The notes under the pieces: model-generated
Databases searched by the model: none
Told to the model about the DNA's origin: nothing
Seen by the model: only the letters and a program-made list of their open reading frames with translations
Translations under genes and position numbers: made by a program
Part shown: positions 42,955 through 52,000 of the stretch, piece after piece
Layout of the letters: each line of letters opens with the position of its first letter
Position numbering within the stretch: the first letter of the stretch is position 1
Assembly: GCF_003076755.1 (NCBI RefSeq)
Contig: NZ_QDKM01000008.1
Span: forward strand, 48,647 to 112,646
DNA: 64,000 nt
DNA from: Pararhodobacter oceanensis
GTDB taxonomy: Bacteria; Pseudomonadota; Alphaproteobacteria; Rhodobacterales; Rhodobacteraceae
Reading direction: 5' to 3'

Positions 42955-42966
42955 TCAAATATGAAT
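42953..42966. promoter_or_regulatory. Palindrome at the LysR start, candidate autoregulatory site
   Basis: ATTCA-AATA-TGAAT is a perfect inverted repeat in the LysR/epimerase divergent region; it includes the T-N11-A arrangement typical of LysR boxes. It overlaps the LysR start codon. Confidence 0.35.
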
Positions 42967-43048
42967 AGCAGAGCGTTAGATTTAGGCAATACCTATGCCG
43001 TCACGTTTGGCAGATAGTTGGGCCATGTTGAACAAAGGACCAGACACC

Positions 43049-43936
43049 ATGGCACAGACCGCTCTCATCCTCGGCGCCTCCGGCAAGATCGGACGCCATT
43101 TCACCGCCGCCTTCCACGCCGCTGGCTGGCAGACCCGCGCCTATAAACGCGGCACCGATATGAGCACCGCCGCCCAGGGCTGCGATGTCATCGTCAACGG
43201 GATGAACCCGCCCAATTACCACGATTGGGAAGGCATCCTGCCCGCGCTCACCCGCGATGTGATCACAGCCGCCAAAGCCTCGGGCGCGACCATTTTGTTT
43301 CCCGGCAATGTCTATGTCTACGGCGCGCAATCCGCCCCTTGGTCGGAACATACCCCGCATGCGCCCTGCAGCCGCAAGGGCGAAATCCGCAGCCAGATCG
43401 AGGGCATGTATCGCGATGCCGCCGCCGAGGGGGTGCAGACGATCCTGCTGCGCGCCGGTGATTTTCTGGCCCCCGAGGTGGGCGATTCGCATGTCGATAT
43501 GACCTATCTGCGCGGCTTTGCCAAAGGCGAGATCACCACCATGGGCGACCCTACAATCAAGCGCGCCCATGCCTGGCTGCCCGATATGGCGCGCGCGGCG
43601 GTGATGTTGGCGGAAAAGCGCGCCGATCTGCCCGCTTTCAACGATATCCCCCTGGCGGGGCTGACATTTTCCACCGAGGACCTGGCGCAAGAGATCACCC
43701 GCCAAACCGGCACACCGCTGAAGATCACCCACATGCCGTGGTGGATTTTCACCCTTGCCGCGCCGCTGTGGGAGATGGCCCGCGAGCTGCGCGAAATGCG
43801 CTATCTTTATGAGACACCGCATGAGCTCTCGGGCACACGATTGGCGCAACTCCTGCCGGATTTCACCCCGACCAGCTTTGAGCACATGGTCGCGGAAGTG
43901 CTGGCAACCCGCCAGAGCACCGCGCTGGCCGCGTGA
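43049..43936 (+). CDS. NAD-dependent epimerase/dehydratase family protein
   Basis: Extended-SDR Rossmann protein of 295 residues beginning TALILGASGKIGRHFTAAFHAAGW, with the atypical GxxGxxG loop GASGKIG. VIVNGMNPPNY and TILFPGNVYVYGAQSAPW correspond to the regions around the active site; the Tyr of VYVYG has no clear YxxxK lysine partner, so catalytic activity is uncertain. ATG 43049 is chosen because AAAGGA precedes it; earlier in-frame Mets at 42995 and 43025 lie in the regulatory gap. Probably controlled by the divergent LysR protein. Confidence 0.85.
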   Translation: MAQTALILGASGKIGRHFTAAFHAAGWQTRAYKRGTDMSTAAQGCDVIVNGMNPPNYHDWEGILPALTRDVITAAKASGATILFPGNVYVYGAQSAPWSEHTPHAPCSRKGEIRSQIEGMYRDAAAEGVQTILLRAGDFLAPEVGDSHVDMTYLRGFAKGEITTMGDPTIKRAHAWLPDMARAAVMLAEKRADLPAFNDIPLAGLTFSTEDLAQEITRQTGTPLKITHMPWWIFTLAAPLWEMARELREMRYLYETPHELSGTRLAQLLPDFTPTSFEHMVAEVLATRQSTALAA

Positions 43937-44018
43937 CTTTTTCGCCAAATACGTGTATCATCGCGGGGTGGCAGAGCGTTCCTTCTCGGGACGCTCGCCC
44001 AACGCAAGGAGACCTGCA

Positions 44019-44216
44019 ATGAGCAAACACCCCCTTGACCACGGCCACGCCGGATCGGCCCAGCGCGCCAAGCGTTACGCCGAAGCCGAGCGCGCAAACC
44101 GCCCCAGCCGCGCCGCGAAAATCCTGCAGCAGCGCGCCAAACCCGGTGGCACGAAGCCCTCTGGCGACGGACGGCTGCTGCGCTTTCTCACTATCGAACG
44201 GCGGGCCGAGGCGTAA
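44019..44216 (+). CDS. Small basic uncharacterised protein, 65 residues
   Basis: ATG 44019 follows AAGGAG at a good distance. The product is very basic and polar (SKHPLDHGHAGSAQRAKRYAEAERANRPSRAAKILQQRAKPGG), with no membrane span, then RLLRFLTIERRAEA. No family is recognised. It stands 82 bases after the epimerase gene and converges with zapE. Composition and the ribosome site suggest a true gene, possibly nucleic-acid-binding, though this is only an inference from charge. Confidence 0.55.
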   Translation: MSKHPLDHGHAGSAQRAKRYAEAERANRPSRAAKILQQRAKPGGTKPSGDGRLLRFLTIERRAEA

Positions 44217-44232
44217 CCCACACCGGCGGCGT

Positions 44233-45312
44233 CTATTCCGCGCCCCAATCCGCGCCCTGCATCTCGCGCAAACGGCTAGCGGTGCGCTCAAACTCAAACG
44301 CGCCTGCGCCCTCCATATACAGCCGCTCTGGCTGATCCGCGGCGCTGGCGATCAGCCGCACATTGCCCTCATAGAGCGCATCAACCAGCGTCACAAAGCG
44401 CTTGGCTTCGTTGTAATTGGTCGACGACAGCCGCGGGATGCCCTCAAGGATCAACACCCGCACCGCCCCAGCCAGCGCCAGATAATCGGCGGGGCCAAGC
44501 GGACGCCCGCAGAGATCCCAAAATCCCGCCCGCGCCACACCGTTGTGATGCAGCGGAACCTCCACCTTGCGGCTTTGCACCTCCAACACCAAAGGCGTGC
44601 CCTTGTCGCCGCCGGTCAGCTCCACCCACAGCGCGTCAATCGCGCGCCGCGCCTCGGCATCGGCGGGATGGAAAAACACCTGCGCCTCGCTGAGCCGGTG
44701 CTGGCGGTAATCGGTCTCGGATTTCAACTCGACCACCTCCATGCGCTCATTGAGAAAATCAATGAACGGCAGGAAAAGGGCGCGGTTCAGCCCGTCTTTA
44801 TACAGATCCTCGGGCGGGCGATTCGAGGTGGTGACGATCATCACACCGGCGTCGATCAGCATCTCGAACAACCGCCCGACGATCATCGCATCGGTGATAT
44901 CGTTGATCTGCATCTCGTCGAACGCCAAGAGTCGCACCTCCGAGGCCACCTGCGCCGCCACTGGTGCCAGCGCATCATCCACCCCGGATTTGCGCGCCTC
45001 ATGCATCGCGGCGTGGATTTCCTGCATGAAGGCATGGAAATGCACCCGCCGCTTGGCCTCCAGATCAGTCTGCGCGGCAAACAGATCCATCAACATGGAT
45101 TTGCCGCGCCCGACCCCGCCCCAGAGATACAGCCCCTTCGGCCCCTCCGGCGCTTTCTTGAACAACCCGCCCAAGAGGCCACGCTTCACCGGCTGCTCAA
45201 GAAACGCGCGGCGCTCTTCAAGCTGCGGCAGGATCGCGCGCTGCATGGCATCGGGGCGCAAGTCGCCAGTGGCAACTCGGGAATCATACATCTCTGTGAG
45301 TGTCTGTCGCAT
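44233..45312 (-). CDS. zapE: Cell division protein ZapE (AFG1-like ATPase)
   Basis: P-loop ATPase of 359 residues that binds FtsZ during division in other proteobacteria and resembles mitochondrial AFG1. The Walker A motif is WGGVGRGKSMLMD, Walker B is LLAFDEMQINDITDAMI, and the family segment VHFHAFMQEIHAAMHE lies between them. VTTSNRPPEDLYKDGLNRALFLPFI is the sensor/arginine region. The C-terminal ISSTNYNEAKRFVTLVDALYE-like part is also conserved. Divergent from sseA across 99 bases. Full length. Confidence 0.95.
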   Translation of the reverse strand: MRQTLTEMYDSRVATGDLRPDAMQRAILPQLEERRAFLEQPVKRGLLGGLFKKAPEGPKGLYLWGGVGRGKSMLMDLFAAQTDLEAKRRVHFHAFMQEIHAAMHEARKSGVDDALAPVAAQVASEVRLLAFDEMQINDITDAMIVGRLFEMLIDAGVMIVTTSNRPPEDLYKDGLNRALFLPFIDFLNERMEVVELKSETDYRQHRLSEAQVFFHPADAEARRAIDALWVELTGGDKGTPLVLEVQSRKVEVPLHHNGVARAGFWDLCGRPLGPADYLALAGAVRVLILEGIPRLSSTNYNEAKRFVTLVDALYEGNVRLIASAADQPERLYMEGAGAFEFERTASRLREMQGADWGAE

Positions 45313-45411
45313 CCGGTTTCCTTACCCTGCATCGGCGCGAGGCGGAAGGCAGGGTTGCGCCCTGTCAGGCAGGCAGGTAACGGTTTATAAAGGCATGAAA
45401 GGAAAGACTGC

Positions 45412-46263
45412 ATGGCGAGTGATGACCCCCGCACGCTGGTTTCCACCGACTGGCTGGCAGCCCATCTGAACGATCCCGATCTGCGGATCCTCGACGCCTC
45501 GTGGCATATGCCCGACGCCGGTCGCGATGCGCTGGCCGAATATAATGACGGCCATATCCCCGGCGCGCGGTTCTTTGATATCGACGAGATTTCCGACCAG
45601 CGCTCGGCGCTGCCGCATATGGCGCCGCCGGTCGAGAAATTCATCAGCCGGATGCGCGCCATGGGTGTCGGCGACGGGCATCAAGTGGTGGTCTATGACA
45701 GCAGCGGGTTGTTCTCGGCGCCGCGGGTCTGGTGGCTGTTCAAGCTAATGGGCAAGCAGGATGTGGCGGTGCTCGACGGCGGGTTGCCGAAGTGGAAGGC
45801 CGAGGGCCGCATGCTCGAAGACCTGCCGCCGATGGTGCGCGACCGCCATATCACCGTGCAGCGGCAGGCGCATATGGTCAAAGACGTCTCTCAGGTGGCC
45901 TCGGCCTCGAAGCTGGGCGATTGGCAAATCCTCGACGCCCGCGCCGGTGAGCGGTTCCGCGGTGAGGTTGACGAGCCCCGCGCCGGTCTGCGCGCCGGTC
46001 ACATCCCCGGCTCCAAAAACCTGTGTTTCCGCGATCTGCTCAATGACGACCAGACGATGAAAGACACCGATACGCTGCGCGAATTGTTCGCCAATGCCGG
46101 TGTCGATCTCGACAGGCCGGTGATCACCACCTGCGGCTCGGGCGTCACCGCCTGCGTCCTCAGCCTCGCGCTCGAGCGTATCGGCCACCGCAAACACGCG
46201 GTCTATGACGGCTCCTGGACCGAATGGGGCATGTATCCGGATCTGAGAATCGAAAAGGGCTGA
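45412..46263 (+). CDS. sseA: 3-mercaptopyruvate / thiosulfate sulfurtransferase
   Basis: Two-rhodanese-domain sulfurtransferase of 283 residues. The first, inactive domain starts VSTDWLAAHLNDPDLRILDASWHMP and contains HIPGARFFDIDEISD. The second carries the catalytic Cys in VITTCGSGVTACVLSLAL (CGSGVT is the 3-mercaptopyruvate type loop), and AGHIPGSKNLCFRDLL precedes it. The active loop favours mercaptopyruvate over thiosulfate. Its stop is followed after one base by the GNAT gene, and the aromatic aminotransferase follows that, so the three form an operon. Confidence 0.95.
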   Translation: MASDDPRTLVSTDWLAAHLNDPDLRILDASWHMPDAGRDALAEYNDGHIPGARFFDIDEISDQRSALPHMAPPVEKFISRMRAMGVGDGHQVVVYDSSGLFSAPRVWWLFKLMGKQDVAVLDGGLPKWKAEGRMLEDLPPMVRDRHITVQRQAHMVKDVSQVASASKLGDWQILDARAGERFRGEVDEPRAGLRAGHIPGSKNLCFRDLLNDDQTMKDTDTLRELFANAGVDLDRPVITTCGSGVTACVLSLALERIGHRKHAVYDGSWTEWGMYPDLRIEKG

Positions 46264-46264
46264 C

Positions 46265-46831
46265 ATGCACGCGTTCAAGGCCGGCGACAAAGTCGACTAC
46301 CGGGTGACCTGGCTCGAAATGCGCCAGCGTCCCAGCTTTGGCTGGCCCAGCCTGCCGGTGGGCCGCGAGGCGATGCTGGTGCGCGCCGATACGCCGCCGT
46401 GGTGGTATTTCCTCTCGCTCTATGATGCGGTCGGGCGCGATTACGCTTGGACCGACCGCCACAACACACCGCGCGAAGAGTTGAACGCGTGGATCCAACA
46501 TGCCGATGTGGCGCTCTATACGCTGATCGGCGCGGGCTGGCCGCAGGGGTTCTTTGTGCTCGACTGGCGCGAAGAGGGCACCTGCGAGCTGGCCTATTTC
46601 GGGCTGGTCCCCGAGGCTGTCGGGCGCGGGCTGGGCAAATGGTTGCTGCAATCGGCAATCATGACCGGCTGGGACCGCGAAGGCATCCAGAAAATGACCG
46701 TCAACACCTGCACCCTCGATCACCCGCGCGCGCTGGCACAATACCAGCGCATGGGGTTCTCGCCTGTGCGCACCGAAATCCACTCACGTGTGCTGATCAA
46801 AGATCAGGTGTTCAAACAACCGCTTCTGTAA
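46265..46831 (+). CDS. GNAT-family N-acetyltransferase
   Basis: A 188-residue acetyltransferase. The acetyl-CoA binding motif A is visible in LAYFGLVPEAVGRGLGKWLLQSAI (residues about 110-135), followed by NTCTLDHPRALAQYQRMGFSPVRTE, the typical GNAT C-terminal motif B. The substrate is unknown. It begins one base after sseA and ends 9 bases before the aminotransferase gene, so all three are probably one transcript for amino-acid and sulfur metabolism. Confidence 0.9.
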   Translation: MHAFKAGDKVDYRVTWLEMRQRPSFGWPSLPVGREAMLVRADTPPWWYFLSLYDAVGRDYAWTDRHNTPREELNAWIQHADVALYTLIGAGWPQGFFVLDWREEGTCELAYFGLVPEAVGRGLGKWLLQSAIMTGWDREGIQKMTVNTCTLDHPRALAQYQRMGFSPVRTEIHSRVLIKDQVFKQPLL

Positions 46832-46840
46832 GGAACCATC

Positions 46841-48019
46841 ATGTTCAAGCAACTGCCCGCCGCCAAGACGGACCCGATCTTGGCCGTCTCGCAACTGTTT
46901 CGCGCCGACACCCGCGAGGATAAAACCGATCTCGGCGTCGGCGTGTATAAAAACGAAGCCGGTATCACGCCGGTGATGCGCGCGGTGAAAGCCGCCGAAC
47001 AAAAGCTGGTCGATACCCAAGACAGCAAGGTCTACACCGCAATGACCGGCGACCCTGCGTTTCTCGACGCGATGACCGATTTGCTGCTCGGCGATAGCGT
47101 AGCGCCTGCGCGTATCGCCGCGGCGGCGGCGACCGGCGGCACCGGCTCGGTGCGCCTCGCGATGGAGCTGATCCGCAAGGCCAACCCCGAGGCCACGGTG
47201 TGGATTTCGGCGCCGACCTGGCCCAACCACAACGCGATTGCCGAGGTTGTCGGCCTGTCGTGGCAGCCCTACCGCTATTACAACGCCGAAACCGGCGGCG
47301 TGGACCGCGCGGGCATGATGGAAGATCTGGCGCAGGCCAAGGCCGGTGACGTGATCTTGCTGCACGGCTGCTGCCACAACCCGACCGGCGCCGACCTGAC
47401 GATGGACGGCTGGCGCGACATGGCCGATTTCCTCAAATCCCGCAATCTGGTACCGTTTCTCGACACCGCCTATCAGGGTTTTGGCCTCGGGCTGGAAGAG
47501 GACGCGCAGGGTGTGCGCCATCTCTGCACGACGCTGGATCATGTGATCATCTCGGCCTCGGCGGCGAAAAACTTCGGCCTCTACCGCGAGCGCGCCGGTC
47601 TGACGCTGGTGATCTGCCCTGAAGACGAAAAACCCTTGGTGCAGGGCACTCTGGCCGCGATCAACCGCGCCTCGGTCAGCTTTCCTCCAGACCACGGCGC
47701 GCGGATTGTCTCGACGATCCTCACCGATGACGCCCTGCGCGCCGATTGGGAGGCCGAGTTGACCGAAATGCGCGACCGGATCAACGGGCTGCGCCGCGCG
47801 CTGGCCGATGCGCTGCGCTACACCTGCGATTCCGACCGTTTCGGCTATCTCGCCGACCAGCGCGGGATGTTCTCGCTCTTGGGCGGCACGCCCGAACAAA
47901 TCGAGCGTCTGCGCAATGAATTCGGCGTCTATATCGTCGGCGGCGGGCGGTTGAACATGGCCGGTCTCACCCCGCGCAACATCCCGCTGGTGGCGCGGGC
48001 CGTGGCGCAGGTGCTCTGA
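46841..48019 (+). CDS. tyrB: Aromatic-amino-acid / aspartate aminotransferase (class I)
   Basis: PLP-dependent aminotransferase of 392 residues. The N-terminus PAAKTDPILAVSQLFRADTREDKTDLGVGVYKNEAG is typical of the AAT-Ialpha subgroup (AspC/TyrB). The PLP lysine lies in SASAAKNFGLYRERAG, preceded by LHGCCHNPTGADLT and PFLDTAYQGFG. Aromatic versus aspartate preference cannot be decided from sequence alone, so the gene symbol is tentative. AAGGA stands before the ATG. It converges with selO, with a strong hairpin between. Confidence 0.92.
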   Translation: MFKQLPAAKTDPILAVSQLFRADTREDKTDLGVGVYKNEAGITPVMRAVKAAEQKLVDTQDSKVYTAMTGDPAFLDAMTDLLLGDSVAPARIAAAAATGGTGSVRLAMELIRKANPEATVWISAPTWPNHNAIAEVVGLSWQPYRYYNAETGGVDRAGMMEDLAQAKAGDVILLHGCCHNPTGADLTMDGWRDMADFLKSRNLVPFLDTAYQGFGLGLEEDAQGVRHLCTTLDHVIISASAAKNFGLYRERAGLTLVICPEDEKPLVQGTLAAINRASVSFPPDHGARIVSTILTDDALRADWEAELTEMRDRINGLRRALADALRYTCDSDRFGYLADQRGMFSLLGGTPEQIERLRNEFGVYIVGGGRLNMAGLTPRNIPLVARAVAQVL

Positions 48020-48030
48020 GCCGACACGAT

Positions 48031-48056
48031 TTGCGGCACCGCGTCAGGTGCCGCAA
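48031..48056. terminator. Bidirectional hairpin between tyrB and selO
   Basis: TTGCGGCACC (48031-48040) and GGTGCCGCAA (48047-48056) form a perfect 10-bp stem with a 6-base loop that overlaps the selO stop codon. There is no strong T-run on either side. It could serve both convergent genes. Confidence 0.5.
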
Positions 48057-49480
48057 TAGGTGACATATTGCGTTTCACCTTCAGGCGCGGGCGCGGCGAA
48101 ATCCTCAAGCCCCGCCCGTTCGGTGTATGGATCGGCCAGCACCGCCATCAACCGTCCAAAGGGTGCCAGATCCCCCGCCTGCGCGGCCTCCAACGCCTCT
48201 TCGACCTTATGGTTGCGCGGGATATAGACCGGATTGACCAGCGCCATTTTCTCGGGCGCATCAAGCTGCGCGCGCCACGCCGCCAACCAATCCACCAGCG
48301 CCGGATCGCTGTTGAGATGCGCCACCAAGGGCGCCTCATCCCCCGCCGCCGCCTGCATCAAATGGCGAAACGCCTGGGTGAAATCGGCGTTCTGCGCGGT
48401 CAGCATATCCAGAAACCCGTCAATCAACGCGTCATCCGCCGCGCTGACCCCCAGTTTCGCGCCGAACTTCTTGCGCCGGAGTGCCTCATAGCGCGACTCG
48501 GCGCTTTCCAGTGCGGATTGCACCTCGGGCATCGCCGCATCGGGGTTTTCGGGCGCGATCAGCGGCAGCAGGCATTCACCCAGCCGCGCCAGATTCCACC
48601 GCGCCAGCAGGGGTTGGTTGCCGTAGGCATAGCGACCCTGCGTATCAATCGAGGAAAACACCGTGTCGGGATGATAGCGGTCCATAAACGCACAAGGGCC
48701 ATAATCAATTGTCTCGCCGGAAATCGTGCAATTGTCGGTGTTCATCACCCCATGGATAAACCCCACCGACATCCATTTCGCCACCAGTGACATCTGCCGC
48801 GCGATCACCGCATGAAAGAACCCCAGATAGCGGTCATCCTTCCCGGTCAACTCGGGATAATGCCGCGCGATGGCGTAATCTGCCAACCGGCGCAGACGCT
48901 CAACCTCTTGTCGCGCATAGAAAAATTGGAAGGTGCCGACCCGCAGATGACTGCTCGCCACCCGCGCCAGCACCGCACCGGTCAGCGGTGTCTCGCGCCA
49001 GACCCTCTCGCCGGTGGTGACCGCCGACAGCGCGCGGGTCGTGGGAATGCCCAGCGCCTGCATCGCCTCGCCGATCAGCACCTCGCGCAGCACCGGCCCC
49101 AGCCCCGCCTTACCGTCGCCACCGCGCGAGAACGGCGTCTTGCCCGAGCCCTTCAGATGGATATCCTGCCGCTGCCCGTGCACGTCGATCACCTCGCCGA
49201 CCAAGAGCGCGCGCCCGTCGCCAAGCTGCGGCGAGAACCCGCCGAACTGATGCCCCGCATAGGCCATCGCCAGCGGCACCGCGCCCTCGGGCATCTCGCC
49301 ACCACTCAGCATCGCCAGCCCCTCGGGACTGCGCAGATCCTCGGCGCTTAACCCCAGTTCCGCCGCCAAAGGCTCATTGAGCCAGACCATCGCCGGATCG
49401 GGGGCTTTCGCGCCCTGCCACGGCAGATATAGCCCCTCAAGATCGCGGGCATAGCTGTTATCGAACGGAATTTTCTGCAT
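48044..49480 (-). CDS. selO: Protein adenylyltransferase SelO (YdiU family)
   Basis: Pseudokinase-fold enzyme of 478 residues that transfers AMP to Ser, Thr or Tyr of target proteins. Segments include YAGHQFGGFSPQLGDGRALLVGE, the phosphate-binding KGSGKTPFSRGGDGKAGLGPVLREVLIGEAM, GFIHGVMNTDNCTISGETIDYGPCAFMD (the catalytic/metal NTDN..DYGP region) and FGAKLG. ATG 49480 is preferred: AGAGGTG precedes it, and the conserved N-terminus QKIPFDNSYA starts there. The C-terminal YCGT ends in Cys-Gly-Thr rather than the selenocysteine of animal SelO. A single gene. Confidence 0.95.
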   Translation of the reverse strand: MQKIPFDNSYARDLEGLYLPWQGAKAPDPAMVWLNEPLAAELGLSAEDLRSPEGLAMLSGGEMPEGAVPLAMAYAGHQFGGFSPQLGDGRALLVGEVIDVHGQRQDIHLKGSGKTPFSRGGDGKAGLGPVLREVLIGEAMQALGIPTTRALSAVTTGERVWRETPLTGAVLARVASSHLRVGTFQFFYARQEVERLRRLADYAIARHYPELTGKDDRYLGFFHAVIARQMSLVAKWMSVGFIHGVMNTDNCTISGETIDYGPCAFMDRYHPDTVFSSIDTQGRYAYGNQPLLARWNLARLGECLLPLIAPENPDAAMPEVQSALESAESRYEALRRKKFGAKLGVSAADDALIDGFLDMLTAQNADFTQAFRHLMQAAAGDEAPLVAHLNSDPALVDWLAAWRAQLDAPEKMALVNPVYIPRNHKVEEALEAAQAGDLAPFGRLMAVLADPYTERAGLEDFAAPAPEGETQYVTYCGT

Positions 49481-49542
49481 GGACACCTCTGGTCCTAACA
49501 TAGGGTCACGGCGCTGGTTTGACACCCCCGCGCAGCAAAAGC

Positions 49543-50295
49543 CTAGCTATCAGGGGCGACCAATCCGATGATCGGCCCCATCGGAAAGCCCCAATCTTCA
49601 CGGCCAATCTCGGGCGCATAGAGCCGCGAGATATTGCCATCGAGATAGAGCGCCTGCGGCAGGCCCAGCGCATCGCGGAAAAACCGCGCGAAATGATGAA
49701 AGCTCACCGGCGCGTCGGAAATCACCAAGACCGCGCGCTGCCCGTCTGCGCTGACCCCGACACCGTTGCGCAAAAACAGCGAGGTGGAATCGGGTAGAAA
49801 CCGTGGGTGCAACGCGCCGTCGATCACCAGCATCGGGCCGGATTGGGTGGCAAAGCGGCACTCGGGCGGCGCTTCAGCGAACGCGCGGCTTTCAAACACC
49901 GCAAACCCCTCGGGCAGCACGCAGAACACACCGTTCGGCAGCATGCCAAAGTTCCCCGGCCCCTCACGCGTCACAATCCCCGCCGCCTCGGTCTGGTCCT
50001 CGATATACAGACCAACGGGGCGCCGGTCAGGGTGGAACATCCCCGCATTCATCGCAAAGACCAGATGCCGCGCGTCCGGCTCCAGCGCCGCCTCGACCCG
50101 CGCAAAACTGCCCAGCAACTGCCCTTCGGCATCATTGAGGAACAGCCGCAGATCATCACCGGCGCGCGCGGTGCAAGCGGTGAAGGGCTGGCCCTCGAAT
50201 TCAGTGGTTTCACAGGCGGCCATAACCGGCCCCGCCGCCAGAGCAAGCGCAAGACCCGCGAGGGTCCGGCGCAGCGCCTTAGCTGGCCGAATCAT
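49543..50295 (-). CDS. Phosphodiester glycosidase family (DUF2233) secreted protein
   Basis: A 250-residue exported protein. The signal peptide follows IRPAKALRRTLAGLALALAAGPVMAA, and the mature part contains HLVFAMNAGMFHPDRRPVGLYIED, PNGVFCVLPEGF, TQSGPMLVIDGALH and NGVGVSADGQRAVLVIS, which is the DUF2233/NAGPA pattern (MNAGMF..GPMLV..RNGVG). The enzymes cleave N-acetylglucosamine phosphodiesters in animals; bacterial roles are unclear. The start overlaps rbfA by about 17 bases; Mets at 50295, 50304 and 50310 are all possible. Confidence 0.85.
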   Translation of the reverse strand: MIRPAKALRRTLAGLALALAAGPVMAACETTEFEGQPFTACTARAGDDLRLFLNDAEGQLLGSFARVEAALEPDARHLVFAMNAGMFHPDRRPVGLYIEDQTEAAGIVTREGPGNFGMLPNGVFCVLPEGFAVFESRAFAEAPPECRFATQSGPMLVIDGALHPRFLPDSTSLFLRNGVGVSADGQRAVLVISDAPVSFHHFARFFRDALGLPQALYLDGNISRLYAPEIGREDWGFPMGPIIGLVAPDS

Positions 50296-50737
50296 CTGCG
50301 TCATCCGCATCGGCGGCATCGGCGGTGTCGTCTGTGCGGTCAGGGGCGTTGATATCGGCCTGCACACGCGGATCGGCAAACATCCGGCGGGCGTTGTCCA
50401 TCGCGTCGAAACTCTTGTCCAACTCGAATTTCAGATCGGGCGCCAGCCGCAGCCCCAGCCCTTTGACCACCAGCTTGCGCAGCTCGGTCTTGTTCTTGCG
50501 CAGCGCCAACAGCGCCGCCTCGGCATCGCGCCCGCCCAGCGGCATGACAAAGGCCGTCGCATAGCCCAGATCGGCGCTGATCCGCACCTCGGAGACGGTG
50601 ATCGACATCCGCGCCAGATCGGCGTTGTGGATCTCGTCACGCATCAGGATTTCAGCCAGCCGGTGACGGATGACTTCTGCCACCCGAAGCTGGCGTTGCG
50701 AGGGGCCGGAGCCGGATTTGAAACGTTTTGCACTCAT
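50279..50737 (-). CDS. rbfA: Ribosome-binding factor A
   Basis: 30S maturation factor of 152 residues. SQRQLRVAEVIRHRLAEILMRDEIHNADL is the family N-terminus, followed by the KH-like core SITVSEVRISADLGYATAFVMPLG and LAPDLKFELDKSFDAMDNARRM. It has a long acidic C-terminal tail (DDTADAADADDADDSAS) not present in the E. coli protein but common in alphaproteobacteria. The ATG used at 50737 sits very close to GGGAGGG; another ATG at 50746 is possible. Followed by the DUF2233 gene with overlap. Divergent from dapB. Confidence 0.93.
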   Translation of the reverse strand: MSAKRFKSGSGPSQRQLRVAEVIRHRLAEILMRDEIHNADLARMSITVSEVRISADLGYATAFVMPLGGRDAEAALLALRKNKTELRKLVVKGLGLRLAPDLKFELDKSFDAMDNARRMFADPRVQADINAPDRTDDTADAADADDADDSAS

Positions 50738-50861
50738 CCCTCCCATGTAGGTGATAAGCGCGCCCGCCGCAATCCATCCACAAGCCACTGTGACCTGCGC
50801 GCGGATGGTTTTCCACCGGCAACGAACCGGCTATGGAGAGGGACAAATCAAGGGGACTGCC

Positions 50862-51671
50862 ATGAGTGAGCCATTAGCCATCGTAGTAAACGGCGTATCA
50901 GGCCGGATGGGCCGGATGCTGGTCGAGGTGATCAATGCCAGCGACAAAGCCCGCGTCTGCGGCGCGCTCGAGCGGCCCGGTCATGCCTGGGTCGGCAAGG
51001 ATCTGGGCGAGATGCTCGGCGGCACCGCCACCAGTGTGATCGTCGGCGAGGATCCCGCGCAGGTGCTCAAGGGCGCGCAGGCGGTGATTGATTTCACCGC
51101 CCCCGCCGCCACCGTGGCTCTGGCCCGCACCGCCGCGCAGATGGGCGTGGCGCATATCATCGGCACCACCGGCTTTACGCCCGCGCATCTGGCCGAGCTG
51201 CAAGAGATCGCGCAGGCTGGCGTGATCGTGCGCGCAGGCAACATGAGCCTCGGGGTGAACCTCTTGACCGCGCTGACCCGTAAGGTCGCCGAAGCGCTCG
51301 ACAGCGATTACGACATTGAAATCATCGAAGGCCACCACCGGCACAAGGTCGACGCCCCCTCTGGCACCGCGCTGATGCTGGGCGAGGCCGCTGCCGAAGG
51401 CCGCGGCGTGTCGCTGGAGGATCACGCAGTGCGCGCGCGCGACGGGATCACCGGCGCCCGCGAGAAAGGCAGCATCGGCTTTGCTGTGGTGCGCGGCGGC
51501 GATATCATCGGCGAGCATGACGTGATGTTTGCCGCTGATGGCGAACGGTTGATCCTGCGCCATATCGCCAGCGACCGCGCGGTATTTGCCCGCGGCGCGC
51601 TGAAGGCCGCACTCTGGGCGCAGGGCCGTGAGGCGGGCGAATACGATATGATGGCGGTGCTGGGGCTCTAA
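50862..51671 (+). CDS. dapB: 4-hydroxy-tetrahydrodipicolinate reductase
   Basis: NAD(P)H-dependent step in lysine and diaminopimelate synthesis, 269 residues from ATG 50862 (AAGGGGA upstream; an upstream frame to 50751 lies in the rbfA leader). The Rossmann loop is [10 protein letters not shown], the substrate region is [23 protein letters not shown] (catalytic His-His-x-His-Lys), and [24 protein letters not shown] is conserved. It converges with the SdhAF4-like gene. Complete length. Confidence 0.97.
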   Translation: MSEPLAIVVNGVSGRMGRMLVEVINASDKARVCGALERPGHAWVGKDLGEMLGGTATSVIVGEDPAQVLKGAQAVIDFTAPAATVALARTAAQMGVAHIIGTTGFTPAHLAELQEIAQAGVIVRAGNMSLGVNLLTALTRKVAEALDSDYDIEIIEGHHRHKVDAPSGTALMLGEAAAEGRGVSLEDHAVRARDGITGAREKGSIGFAVVRGGDIIGEHDVMFAADGERLILRHIASDRAVFARGALKAALWAQGREAGEYDMMAVLGL

Positions 51672-51692
51672 GCCCCCACCGTCCGGCGGCGG

Positions 51693-51899
51693 TCAGAAAT
51701 CGACCGCGATGCCCTTGCGCTCCCAATCGCCGTAGCGCACCGGCTCGGGTCCGTCACGCCCGCCCAACTCGGTGGGCATCGCCTGCGCTTCGGCCTCGGC
51801 CTTGGCGCGGCGCTCGGCGGCTTCGGCCAGCGCGCGCTGCGCGGCGGGCGGCAGATCGGCGGGGGTTGCGGCGGTAGTGGGGGTGGTTTCGTCAGTCAT
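51693..51899 (-). CDS. Succinate dehydrogenase assembly factor 4-like protein (DUF1674)
   Basis: A 68-residue protein with a disordered, Ala/Glu-rich first part and the family C-terminus ELGGRDGPEPVRYGDWERKGIAVDF, the DUF1674 (SDHAF4) motif GPEPxRYGDWExKG. The eukaryotic counterpart binds flavinylated succinate dehydrogenase subunit A and limits oxidative damage during assembly. GAGGAAAGAG precedes the ATG. Longer frames on this strand reach 52211 but add only an overlap with rsmB. Lies between convergent dapB and divergent rsmB. Confidence 0.92.
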   Translation of the reverse strand: MTDETTPTTAATPADLPPAAQRALAEAAERRAKAEAEAQAMPTELGGRDGPEPVRYGDWERKGIAVDF

Positions 51900-52000
51900 C
51901 ACTCTTTCCTCGCATCGGGCGATAGGATAGGCGCAAACTAAGGTCCGCGCGCCCATCCGACAAGGCCGGACCTTCCCTCGCTTCCCGACCGGAGACAGAT

